From contig NZ_CP149994.1 in assembly GCF_051307055.1 (NCBI RefSeq), positions 2,604,001 to 2,668,000 on the forward strand: a DNA stretch of 64,000 nucleotides, written 5' to 3'. Under the pieces are notes generated by a model. The model did no database searches and had not been told where the DNA came from. It saw only the letters and a list, made by a program, of their open reading frames with translations. This document shows positions 52,626 through 61,026 of the stretch, piece by piece (the first letter of the stretch is position 1; each line of letters begins with the position of its first letter). The translations under genes and the position numbers were made by a program. Source of the stretch: Dryocola sp051307055. GTDB lineage: Bacteria; Pseudomonadota; Gammaproteobacteria; Enterobacterales; Enterobacteriaceae.

Positions 52626-53407
52626 GCTATGTGATTGAAGTCGATAACCTGACAAAAACCTTTGGCCGCAAGGCGGGCTGGCTCTCCCCCGCCCGCACGC
52701 GGGTAGAGGCGGTGAAAGGTATATCTTTGCACCTGAGCGCCGGTGAAACTCTCGCGGTGGTTGGCGAGAGCGGCTCGGGGAAAAGCACCCTCGCACGGAT
52801 GCTGGTCGGTCTGGAAACCCCCACTTCCGGCAGCATCAAGCTAATGGGCGAAGCGATGCACCAGCACCGCCAGCGCGGCGGCAAAGCTTTCGGCCAGATG
52901 ATTCAGTACGTATTTCAGGATCCGGTAGCCTCCCTTAACCCGCGTAAAACCATCGCTGCCACCCTCGATGTGCCGCTCAGCCATTTATGCGGCTATCCGG
53001 CCGCGCGGCGCAAAAGCCGGATGCTTGAGTTGATGGAGGCGGTGCAAATGCCTGCCGATGCCCTGGCCGGCTATCCCCATGAATTTTCCGGCGGCCAGGC
53101 GCAGCGTCTGGCTATTGCCCGGGCGCTGGCGGCAGAAGCGCGTATTCTGGTGCTGGATGAACCGGTAAGCGCGCTGGATGTGTCGGTGCAGGCGCAGGTA
53201 TTACTGCTGCTCGACCGGCTAAAACAGCAGTTTGCCCTGTCATACCTTTTTATCAGTCACGATCTGGCGGTGGTAGAATCTATCGCCGATCGCGTAGCGG
53301 TTATGTATCGCGGGGATTTGGTAGAATGTGCCGATAACGACACCCTCTTTCATGCGCCGCAACACAGTTACACCCAGAGTCTGCTGGCCAGCGCGCCGCG
53401 GCTGTAA
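52622..53407 (+). CDS. ABC transporter ATPase, DppF type
   Basis: 261 residues. Walker A GESGSGKS, signature FSGGQAQR, Walker B ILVLDEPVSALD, switch His FISHDL. Ends just after the nucleotide-binding domain and lacks the usual DppF C-terminal oligopeptide/zinc motif region, so it is somewhat short. Last gene of the transporter. Confidence 0.9.
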   Translation: MSYVIEVDNLTKTFGRKAGWLSPARTRVEAVKGISLHLSAGETLAVVGESGSGKSTLARMLVGLETPTSGSIKLMGEAMHQHRQRGGKAFGQMIQYVFQDPVASLNPRKTIAATLDVPLSHLCGYPAARRKSRMLELMEAVQMPADALAGYPHEFSGGQAQRLAIARALAAEARILVLDEPVSALDVSVQAQVLLLLDRLKQQFALSYLFISHDLAVVESIADRVAVMYRGDLVECADNDTLFHAPQHSYTQSLLASAPRL

Positions 53408-53421
53408 AGGATAAATGATTG

Positions 53422-54192
53422 ATGAGTAGTGAACTCCAGGAAGCCAAACCCGCGCGTCGTAAGCGCACCGATGAGATCGTCGACGCTATTAAAGAGAGCA
53501 TTATCCGCGACAATTTGCTGCCCGGCGATCGCCTGCCGCAGGAGAAGGATCTGGCTATCCGTTTTGCGGCGGGGAAAAGTACGGTGCGGGAAGCGCTGAA
53601 ATCGCTGGAGGTGCAGGGGCTTATCTGCATCAAAACCGGCCCCGGCGGCGGAGCTTTTATCGATACGATGACCGAAACCCGCGCCATCAGCCTGCTGTCG
53701 AACTATCTGTTTACCCGCCAGCTGTCGATTGCCAATATTTACGCCCTGCGCAAGGCCCTGGAGCCTCTGGTGGCGGTCAGCGCTATTGGCAATATCGATG
53801 CCGGCGGCTTTGAGCAGCTGCATCAGCTGATAGCGGTCTATGACCACGAACCGGCGGACGATGCGGAACGCTGGGCACAGCGTATGGCGGAGCTGGATTT
53901 TCATGCGGTGGTCGCCCGCTATTCGGACAACGTGCTGCTGGCCTTTATCTGCCACTTTCTGCAACGGCTGCTGAAGGACCTTGCGGTCTGCAAAGATATT
54001 TATCAGCGCCCGGAGCCGGTGGAGCGCAGCGTCGGCATCGACTATCAGTACCGTCTGATTGAGGCGATGCGCCGCAAAGATGCTCAGGCGGTGGCACGCA
54101 TTATGACCGACCACATGCAACACGCTGAAAACGCCATGCTGGAGCTGGAGGCGACGCTGGAAGAACGTTTTATACCCGACAGTAACGCCTGA
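53422..54192 (+). CDS. GntR/FadR-family transcriptional regulator
   Basis: 256 residues from ATG 53422 (MSSELQEAKPARRKR). N-terminal winged HTH (DRLPQEKDLAIRFAAGKSTVREALKSLEVQGLI) and an all-helical FCD domain with metal-ligand-like Asp and His residues (ELDFHAVVARYSDN; RIMTDHM). Twelve bases after the last transporter gene, so it probably controls that operon and DUF1028 through the repeats at 48193-48239. Confidence 0.88.
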   Translation: MSSELQEAKPARRKRTDEIVDAIKESIIRDNLLPGDRLPQEKDLAIRFAAGKSTVREALKSLEVQGLICIKTGPGGGAFIDTMTETRAISLLSNYLFTRQLSIANIYALRKALEPLVAVSAIGNIDAGGFEQLHQLIAVYDHEPADDAERWAQRMAELDFHAVVARYSDNVLLAFICHFLQRLLKDLAVCKDIYQRPEPVERSVGIDYQYRLIEAMRRKDAQAVARIMTDHMQHAENAMLELEATLEERFIPDSNA

Positions 54193-54251
54193 TCTGGCCG
54201 CTGCCTGTCGTCATATCAGGCCGCTAACTCAAAGGGTGCCTTGCGCCAGCT

Positions 54252-55103
54252 TTAAAGATCGCGATCTTTCAGGGCGCTCTGTCGCTCGTAGTGTTCATAT
54301 TCGGCGGCAATAATTTCATCAAGCAGCGAATCCACATCGGCCTGATGCGTCTCTTCGGCAAACTGGCCGCTCAGAACGGTTTCCGCCGTCAATTTACCTT
54401 CTTCATACAGCGCCCAGATCTCTTTTGCATAGCGCGTCTTAAGCAGCTGCGGCGCAAACTGACCATAATATTCGGTCATGTTGCCCACATCGCGCTCGAA
54501 TATCGATTCGGCATGGTTATTCGCAGCCGCATCAACGGCCTGAGGCAGATCGATAATTACCGGCCCCTCGGCATCCATCAGCACGTTAAATTCTGACAGA
54601 TCCCCATGAACGATGCCGGCGCACAGCATCCGCACGATATTGCGGATCATGGTGTCGAAATCGGCCAGCGCTTCCTCTTCCGTCAGCACCACATCGCTCA
54701 GCCGCGGCGCAACCATGCCGTCAGCGCCGACGACCAGCTCCATTAGCAGCACGCCGTCCAGGAACATATACGGCTGCGGCACGCGCACGCCGGCATTGGC
54801 CAGTAAGAATAGCGCATCGACTTCCGCCGTCTGCCAGGACTTTTCCTGCTGCTGGCGGCCGAACTTTGAGCCCTTTTGCATGGCGCGCGCGTGGCGGCTG
54901 TTGCGGACTTTGCGCCCCTCCTGATACTGCACGGCCTGCCTGAAACTACGCTGGGTAGCTTCTTTGTAAACCTTGGCGCAGCGGATCTCTTCACCGCATA
55001 ACACGGTATAAACATCGGCCTCTTTACCACTTTTCAGGCGGCGGACCACGCCATCAACCAGGCCGTCATCTACCAGCGGTTGGATTCTGTTTGGAATTTT
55101 CAT
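54252..55103 (-). CDS. RIO-type serine/threonine protein kinase
   Basis: 283 residues from ATG 55103 (MKIPNRIQPLVDDGLVDGVV; AAGG upstream). Kinase motifs: ATP-binding LKSGKEADVYTVLCGEEIRCAKVYKEA, catalytic loop GIVHGDLSEFNVLM (Asp and Asn) and metal-binding PVIIDLPQAVD. It belongs to the bacterial group typified by Pseudomonas PA4780, which is common in enterobacteria outside E. coli. Cellular substrate not known. Confidence 0.9.
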   Translation of the reverse strand: MKIPNRIQPLVDDGLVDGVVRRLKSGKEADVYTVLCGEEIRCAKVYKEATQRSFRQAVQYQEGRKVRNSRHARAMQKGSKFGRQQQEKSWQTAEVDALFLLANAGVRVPQPYMFLDGVLLMELVVGADGMVAPRLSDVVLTEEEALADFDTMIRNIVRMLCAGIVHGDLSEFNVLMDAEGPVIIDLPQAVDAAANNHAESIFERDVGNMTEYYGQFAPQLLKTRYAKEIWALYEEGKLTAETVLSGQFAEETHQADVDSLLDEIIAAEYEHYERQSALKDRDL

Positions 55104-55285
55104 GCAGCCTTGTACCTTATTTCGGCTCAAGAGAGAATGATTCGATCATTATTCTTGCTCAACGCGGGGAAGTGTCGAATTTGTAGCATGCTCAAATCGG
55201 GTTCACAAAGCCAGCGGCCGGTTATCTGCATGCGCCAGTCAGGGCCGACCGTTACGGTTGGCTTTAATGATTTTTTAATGGATTG

Positions 55286-56032
55286 TCAGGCAGTTACCGT
55301 GCACCGCCAGCGGCCGTCGCTTACTATCTGGCTGGCATCAAGCTCCAGCGAAAGCGCCGCGTTGGCGACGTAAAACTGGCTATATTCCAGTACCGCGCCT
55401 TCGGCGCTGGTAGCGACGCGCTCCACCTGCAGCAGCGGGCTGCCTTCCGGCAGCGACAGTATCCGGGCGAGCCTGGCGTTGCATAAGGCAGACGCAAAGC
55501 TATCGCGCGCCCTGACCGGTGAAAAACCGTGGCTCTCGCACAGCTGGGCGTATAAAGAACGCTCTTCCCCGATATGGCTAAGGCCGCTATAAACGTTGCC
55601 GTCCAGCCAGGTGACGCCGTGTCCCAGCACCTGGCCTGCGCTTTTTAAGTAGCGCTCCAGCCGCAGCAGCTGGCTGCCGATAGCTAAATGCATTTTCGCG
55701 CTGATATGGTCGTCGGCCATGGTGGGCATCAGCGATTCCACCTCAAGGCTGACCGGCGCGGAGCCGGTAAAGCGCAGCAGCAGATCGGGCAAATCGCTGT
55801 AATAGTGTTGCAGAATGTCGCGATTGATAAAGGTGCCTCGACCCTGTTCGCGAAACAGGATGCCGGTTTGCACCAGCGCATCGATGGCCTGCTTGACCGT
55901 GCCGCGCGCTACGTTGAACTCCCCGGCCAGAATCAGCTCGCCGGGGAGTTTTTCTACATAAGAGAAAGCAATAATACGTTCCAGAATGACGTTTTTTATC
56001 CGCAGATAAAGCGGTAAGCCCAGAGGCTCCAT
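55286..56032 (-). CDS. GntR/UTRA transcriptional regulator
   Basis: 248 residues from ATG 56032 (MEPLGLPLYLRIKNV; AAAGGCGA upstream). Winged HTH (LPGELILAGEFNVARGTVKQAIDALVQTG) followed by a UTRA effector domain (about 95-240), as in HutC/NagR regulators that bind sugar phosphates. Last gene of the seven-gene minus-strand operon, 11 bases after the SIS gene, and its likely repressor. Confidence 0.9.
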   Translation of the reverse strand: MEPLGLPLYLRIKNVILERIIAFSYVEKLPGELILAGEFNVARGTVKQAIDALVQTGILFREQGRGTFINRDILQHYYSDLPDLLLRFTGSAPVSLEVESLMPTMADDHISAKMHLAIGSQLLRLERYLKSAGQVLGHGVTWLDGNVYSGLSHIGEERSLYAQLCESHGFSPVRARDSFASALCNARLARILSLPEGSPLLQVERVATSAEGAVLEYSQFYVANAALSLELDASQIVSDGRWRCTVTA

Positions 56033-56042
56033 GCTGTCGCCT

Positions 56043-56786
56043 TTATAAAAGATAGTGAATCTGGCTATGGTGTCGTTGAAAGATATCCTGATTGATCTTC
56101 TGATTGCCGTCAATGTTGGCGCTGGCTAAAACCGGCGGCGTTTGCCGCCGGGAAAGCATGATTTCACTGATGCGGATCACCAGCAGATTGCCGATTGTCG
56201 CAGCCATTATCGTCGACAGCGGCGCGACTTTCTGGTCGAGCGAGGGCAGGCTGATGGCCGCATCGCCATAGTCGCACAGGTTGTCGATAACGATATCCGC
56301 CACTTCGCATAGCAGCTTGCCCGAAGAGTGACGCGGGCTGACCCGCCCGGCGGTATCCAGGCTGGTAATGGCGATCGCCCGCGCCCCGCGCGCCTGAGCG
56401 CTAAGGGCCACGTCGAGCGGCATTGCGTTGCGGCCGGATACCGAATGCACCAGCACCACGTCACCTTCGCCCACCGGCGACGCCCCTACCAGCTCACGGC
56501 CAAGTCCCTCAACGTTTTCCAGCGCGCTGGTTAACGGCAGCGGCCTGACGTTTAGCATCAGCGCTGCGCAAAACAGCGGGTTGACGATCGCCAGTCCGCC
56601 GGCGCGATAGCACAGCTCTTCGGTCAGGATCCCCGCGTGGCTGGCGCCAAAAACAAACAGCTTTCTGCCGTCCATAGCGGCATCGGCCATCAGCGCGGCC
56701 GCCGCTTCCAGCGACGTGCCGTTGCCTTCCAGGCGATCGAGCCGGGTACGAATAGCCTGCAAAAAGTCTTCGGTTGCCTTGCTCAT
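56043..56786 (-). CDS. SIS-domain sugar isomerase-like protein
   Basis: 247 residues. SIS fold with FVFGASHAGILTEELCYRAGG and VLVHSVSGRNAMPLDVAL phosphosugar-binding segments, similar to the UPF0309/GmhA-like group. Would isomerise or deaminate a phosphorylated sugar brought in by the PTS. 17 bases after the IIC gene. Confidence 0.85.
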   Translation of the reverse strand: MSKATEDFLQAIRTRLDRLEGNGTSLEAAAALMADAAMDGRKLFVFGASHAGILTEELCYRAGGLAIVNPLFCAALMLNVRPLPLTSALENVEGLGRELVGASPVGEGDVVLVHSVSGRNAMPLDVALSAQARGARAIAITSLDTAGRVSPRHSSGKLLCEVADIVIDNLCDYGDAAISLPSLDQKVAPLSTIMAATIGNLLVIRISEIMLSRRQTPPVLASANIDGNQKINQDIFQRHHSQIHYLL

Positions 56787-56802
56787 TACGCCTCCTTACG
56801 GC

Positions 56803-58113
56803 TTAAAAGGTCAGGAATTTACCGATAGCGGCAATCAGCGGCGCCAGGACGAACATATCGCTGTCGCCGGCCCACAGCGCGGTATCCGGAATCGTGTTAT
56901 TAATCAGGAAACTTACGCAGAAATATTGCCCCCAGGCAACCAGCGAAGAGGTAATGAACCCCGCCAGCAGCGCCCCTTTATAACCCCCGGTTACGTTGCC
57001 AAAGACCCCGGCGGTGCCGGCATGGAAGAAAATCACGATCATGCTGGGAATAAAGACATAGCCCGTGGTGGTACCGATAACCACCAGCCACAGCAGGGAG
57101 CCGGCAAAGGCGCCGACGAAACCCAGCACCACGGCATTAGGTGCAAAGTTAAAAATAATGGGACAGTCCAGCGCCGGTTTTGCGCCCGGCACCAGGCGCG
57201 TGCCAATACCGTTAAACGCGGGCACCATTTCACCGATAAACATGCGCACGCCCAGCAGCACCACCGCAATACCGCCGGTAAACAGCAGCGACTGTTTGAG
57301 GGCGAAGATATAAAAACTCAGATCGCCGGAGCCGGCCAGGATTTCCAGCGCCTTTGGCGAGGCTTTGATCTGCAGCAGTATCGTGCCGATAAAAAACAGC
57401 AGCGTCATGGTCAGGGCGGTGACAACGTTGGAATCGCGCAGGAAGCCCAGATTTTTCGGCACCTTGATATCTTCGGCGCTGATTTTATGGCGGGCGAACA
57501 GGTTGCCCGCAAGCGCGCCCAGCAGCGCCACCGAAGCGGAGGAGTGGCCGAGGGCGACGTTGTCGTTACCGGTGATGCGCCGCACCCAGGGCTGCACCAG
57601 CGCGGGCTGAAAGGTCCAGTAGACGCCCAGGATCAGCGACAGCGCAAGCGTGAGCGTAACCGGCGAGACGTCCGGCTGGTTATTGACAATCACGCCGGCG
57701 AAAATCATCGCGGTCCAGAACATCATGTGGCCGGTGAGGTAGATATATTTAAAGCGCGTCAGCCGCGCCAGCAGCAGATTAATAGCGAAGCCTGCGGCAA
57801 TGGCGATGGTCACGCTGCTGCCGAATCGCTCGCTAAAGCGCGCCTGCCCCATGATGTTGGCCAGGCTCACCTGTTGCAGCCCAAACACTTCGGTCCAGAT
57901 GGGCTGGAATATCAGTAGCGCTGAGACGATGATGCTGGCCCCCGCGCCAATAATCAGAAACCCGAGGATGCCCTTTAAGGTGCCGGAAACGATATCCGCC
58001 AGCGGCTTGTTCTGCAGCACCAGTCCCAGCAGCACGATAAGACCGATCAATATGGAGGCCTCGCCAAAAATATTGACCGTGATCCAGTGCAGCACATCAA
58101 TAAAGCCGCCCAT
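56803..58113 (-). CDS. PTS ascorbate-type EIIC permease
   Basis: 436-residue polytopic protein of the UlaA/SgaT family (E. coli UlaA 465). Conserved NMPCPNAVVLGFV-like segment appears as FNFAPNAVVLGF, and VFGNVTGGYKGALLAGF near the C-terminus. Adjacent to IIB by a one-base overlap (stop/start at 58113). The transported sugar acid is unknown. Confidence 0.88.
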   Translation of the reverse strand: MGGFIDVLHWITVNIFGEASILIGLIVLLGLVLQNKPLADIVSGTLKGILGFLIIGAGASIIVSALLIFQPIWTEVFGLQQVSLANIMGQARFSERFGSSVTIAIAAGFAINLLLARLTRFKYIYLTGHMMFWTAMIFAGVIVNNQPDVSPVTLTLALSLILGVYWTFQPALVQPWVRRITGNDNVALGHSSASVALLGALAGNLFARHKISAEDIKVPKNLGFLRDSNVVTALTMTLLFFIGTILLQIKASPKALEILAGSGDLSFYIFALKQSLLFTGGIAVVLLGVRMFIGEMVPAFNGIGTRLVPGAKPALDCPIIFNFAPNAVVLGFVGAFAGSLLWLVVIGTTTGYVFIPSMIVIFFHAGTAGVFGNVTGGYKGALLAGFITSSLVAWGQYFCVSFLINNTIPDTALWAGDSDMFVLAPLIAAIGKFLTF

Positions 58114-58394
58114 TACGCTCCCCCTCCGAACAGCCCGGAGCCGATCAGCGCGCGTTCGATTTCCTGCTGGTCGATATAGTTATTCACCACCACTACCGGA
58201 CAGGAGAGATGGCTGAGGCTGGGGACGAATTCCGTATGGGTGATAACCAAATCGGCGCTGGCCGACGCCGCGGAAGAAACGTCCATATGTTCGACGGAAG
58301 CGCTCTGCCCCAGCTTGCGCAATACCGTTTCCACGTTCATTTTCAGAATCAGACTTGAGCCCATCCCCAGGCCACAGACGGTTAAGATTTTCAT
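58113..58394 (-). CDS. PTS ascorbate-type EIIB
   Basis: 93 residues, lactose/ascorbate-type IIB fold with phosphocysteine in MKILTVCGLGMGSS (Cys7). Between IIA and IIC genes. Confidence 0.9.
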   Translation of the reverse strand: MKILTVCGLGMGSSLILKMNVETVLRKLGQSASVEHMDVSSAASASADLVITHTEFVPSLSHLSCPVVVVNNYIDQQEIERALIGSGLFGGGA

Positions 58395-58444
58395 ATGCTG
58401 CTTTCCTCAGTATTGGCAAACGATCCGGCAATAGCGCCTTAACA

Positions 58445-58876
58445 TCAGGGTGACTGAAACAGTTGAAATAAGATCTCACGATCGCGGCTGGTCAGCAGAA
58501 GGTCCCGTTTTTGCGTATCGGCAAGCACGGTGACGATCCGCTGTATCAGCGCAATATGGCTGTCGCTGCTGGTCGCCGAGAGTCCGATAAGTACCGATAC
58601 CGGATCGTTCTCATCGTGGCCGAACGCCAGCGGCGTTGTCAGGCGCACCAGGCTAATTTGCGCCTCTATCGCGCCCTGCTCCGGGCGGGCATGCGGCATC
58701 GCCAGCCCCGGCGCGATAACAAAATAGGGGCCGAACCGGCGAAAGTTGTCCACCATTGCCTGAACATAGCCGCTATCGCAGGCGCCTGTTTCTCTTAGCG
58801 CCTCGCCTGCCGCGATAATGGCCTGCTCCGGCGTACCGGCGGCGCTGTGGGTAACAATGGCGCGACGATCAATCAT
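58445..58876 (-). CDS. PTS EIIA (mannitol/fructose/ascorbate type)
   Basis: 143 residues with the phosphohistidine in GLAMPHARPEQGA (near residue 67). Overlaps the creatininase-like gene end by eight bases and precedes IIB by 50 bases. Confidence 0.9.
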   Translation of the reverse strand: MIDRRAIVTHSAAGTPEQAIIAAGEALRETGACDSGYVQAMVDNFRRFGPYFVIAPGLAMPHARPEQGAIEAQISLVRLTTPLAFGHDENDPVSVLIGLSATSSDSHIALIQRIVTVLADTQKRDLLLTSRDREILFQLFQSP

Positions 58877-59606
58877 GGGCGATCTCCCTCAGATGCCGTT
58901 GCAACGACGCCAGGGTCGCATGAAAGGCGGCATCAACCAGCTGCCGTCCTTTTTCGGCGCTGGCGGCACCAGGATCGCCGAGGACCGCATAATCCGAAAA
59001 TTCTGTCCAGCGCATCGGCCGCGCGCTGAAGTTTTCCGGAAAAAGAGGGTAATGCGCCCGCGCCCGCTGCATATCGACATATTCTCCGGCCAGCGCCAGC
59101 ATCAGCGAAGTCTCTATTTCATCAGCATGCATATAGCCGGAGCGGGCCGTCGAGGAGGTTTGCAGTCGGGCAGCGGTCTCCGCCATGCCCGCCCAGCTGT
59201 AGCTCAGCAGGTGAATATTTTCCTCCTTCAGGCGGCGGGCGGCGGTTTTCATCGCGTCGAAATTGCCGTAATGCGCGTTGATTACCGCCATGCTGGTAAC
59301 GCCGTAGCCCTGCATATTGCGCGCCAGCGCTAGCAGTATCTCCACCAGCAGATCGTTGCCGATATCAATCGCCCCCGCGTGGCCGCGCAGCGACCAGACC
59401 TGGCCGTAGGGCACCAGCGGCAGCGTCAGGGCATCGGCTCCCAGTGCGGCATCCAGACGCTCGCAGAAACGCTCGGCCAGCAGATTATCAGTGGCCAAAG
59501 GCAGATGATCGCCGTGCGGTTCGGTAGCGCCGAGGGGCAGCAACGCGATGCGCGCGCGCGTCAGCGCCGCTTTCGCCTGGCTTTCGTTAAGGGTATCGAG
59601 TCGCAT
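58869..59606 (-). CDS. Creatininase-family metal-dependent amidohydrolase
   Basis: 245 residues. Metal ligands of the creatininase fold in LGATEPHGDHLPLATD (Glu, His, Asp) and VINAHYGNFD, plus a later Glu in HADEIETSLML. Family members hydrolyse creatinine, formamides or peptide-like bonds. Its place beside a PTS suggests an amide or lactam in the pathway. Substrate unknown. Confidence 0.85.
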   Translation of the reverse strand: MRLDTLNESQAKAALTRARIALLPLGATEPHGDHLPLATDNLLAERFCERLDAALGADALTLPLVPYGQVWSLRGHAGAIDIGNDLLVEILLALARNMQGYGVTSMAVINAHYGNFDAMKTAARRLKEENIHLLSYSWAGMAETAARLQTSSTARSGYMHADEIETSLMLALAGEYVDMQRARAHYPLFPENFSARPMRWTEFSDYAVLGDPGAASAEKGRQLVDAAFHATLASLQRHLREIAHD

Positions 59607-59615
59607 ACGTGATCC

Positions 59616-60587
59616 TTAGCTAAAGGAGAAATAGCGGGCCGGATTATCCACAAAAAACGCCTGCAGCAGCGCTTCGCCATCCATACCTGCTTCGTGCGCT
59701 TCTTCGATAAAGCGCGGCCGCCAGTCGTTGAGGATAAACTTCAATCCCAGCCCGCCCAGGCCGTAGTGGGCGCTCATGGATTTGCGGGCAAAATCGCCGC
59801 CGATAACGATGCGATGCTGGTAACCCTTGCGGCACAGCGAGAGGATGGCTTCGGTGCGCACGTTCTCCGGGTGATATTTAATGCGTGTCATGCCGTCAAA
59901 GAGGATCCAGGCGCCGGTTTTCGCCACCTGGTGATGCAGCCAGGGATCGGGGTTGCGATCCAGATGGGCAATACACAGGCGCGATAAGTCCAGGCCAAGC
60001 CGTTTAAAAATGGCGACCTGCTCCAGCGCCATAGTGCCCATTTCGGTATGGGTATGCATCGGCGCGCCGGTTTTTTGCTGGGCGCGCACGATAACCTCCA
60101 TGGTTTTCCGCTCCAGCCGGGAAATGGTGTTATAGCCGGTGCCGCATTTTACAACGCCGGCGCGGTGCGAACTGCCGTCGATGCCGATTAGCACTTCGTT
60201 GCAGACCTCCTCGACCAGCGCATCCAGCGGCGTATTCTCAATCCACTCGGCAAAAGTTTGCTCATGGCCGGGGCGCCTGCTGCTCCAGAGAAATCCCTTA
60301 TTGAAGCCGGCGGTGGCGATAACCTGCACCTGCTGTCGTTCAGCCATCGCCGCAACTTCAATCGCCTGGCGACCGTAATCAGGCGCGGTAGCGTCATAAA
60401 ATGAACGACCACCCGCCCGGACAAAATCGGCCAGCTCCCGCTCCGATGCGGCCAGATCGTCAAGCAGTAAATCGTCGTCCTGGCGCTCTTGCCAGTAAGG
60501 TGGAATACAGTAGATATGGTCGTGGCTGTAGGTTACGCCCAGCGACTTGCTGTCTATATCGCCGTTAAGCGTGCGTATCTGTCCCAT
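59616..60587 (-). CDS. Phosphotriesterase-family lactonase/hydrolase
   Basis: 323 residues from ATG 60587 (MGQIRTLNGDIDSKSLGVTYSHDHIYC; AGGAGGAAC upstream). TIM-barrel metal enzyme: HxH is SHDHIYC, the carboxylated Lys is in GVVKCGTGYN, later ligands in HTHTEM, IAHLDRN and the late Asp in GGDFARKS. Family members act as lactonases for sugar lactones or acylhomoserine lactones; a lactone of the PTS sugar fits best here. First gene of the operon. Confidence 0.88.
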   Translation of the reverse strand: MGQIRTLNGDIDSKSLGVTYSHDHIYCIPPYWQERQDDDLLLDDLAASERELADFVRAGGRSFYDATAPDYGRQAIEVAAMAERQQVQVIATAGFNKGFLWSSRRPGHEQTFAEWIENTPLDALVEEVCNEVLIGIDGSSHRAGVVKCGTGYNTISRLERKTMEVIVRAQQKTGAPMHTHTEMGTMALEQVAIFKRLGLDLSRLCIAHLDRNPDPWLHHQVAKTGAWILFDGMTRIKYHPENVRTEAILSLCRKGYQHRIVIGGDFARKSMSAHYGLGGLGLKFILNDWRPRFIEEAHEAGMDGEALLQAFFVDNPARYFSFS

Positions 60588-61026
60588 CTTGTTCCTCCTC
60601 TGGTCGGTGAGAATGTTAATGATAATGGCATTGACCACATGACCAGACAAGTGATCAAGTTCATACTTTAATCATATGACCGAAGAGCAAAACGAATTTT
60701 GTGGAAGCGGGCGTGCTTTCGTAGCAGAGCCGATCCGCAGGAAGCCGCTATAGCATGTTTTTAGCGTTTACCTCCCGGGAACTGCTGTGATGAGCAGGCA
60801 GTGATTTATTTTTTCGGTTAACTATCGAAGGCTTGATTTAAAAACATCTCCCGCGCTGAGCGACCATTTTTGAAAACCCGTGCAGAAACCTGAATGCTTT
60901 TTGCCCGCAGTTTTATGGCGCTGTCTGTTACAAAGGTGTCACATATCTCCCCTTCCGTTCTCCCGCTGGCATGAGATACTAGCTTTACCCGCGTCACCGC
61001 CGGTGCGCCCAAAAGAAGGAGAACTA
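60588..61026. promoter_or_regulatory. Divergent region between the PTS operon and amn
   Basis: 439 bases with the operon promoter on the left and the amn promoter with its Pho box on the right. CACATGACC and CATATGACC repeats near 60640-60685 could be operator elements for the GntR/UTRA regulator, but this is weak. An open frame extending amn upstream is not conserved. Confidence 0.5.
60925..60942 (+). promoter_or_regulatory. Pho box upstream of amn
   Basis: CTGTTACAAAGGTGTCAC has two 7-base PhoB half-sites (CTGTTAC, GTGTCAC) with a four-base spacer, matching the CTGTCAT-N4-CTGTCAC box. E. coli amn is a known PhoB target. Confidence 0.8.

Noticed and set aside
56716..57918. 400-codon plus-strand open frame opposite the PTS IIC gene
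   Set aside because: Composition is His/Gln/Arg/Gly-rich as expected for the antisense of a membrane protein; the minus-strand frame is a clear UlaA-type permease.
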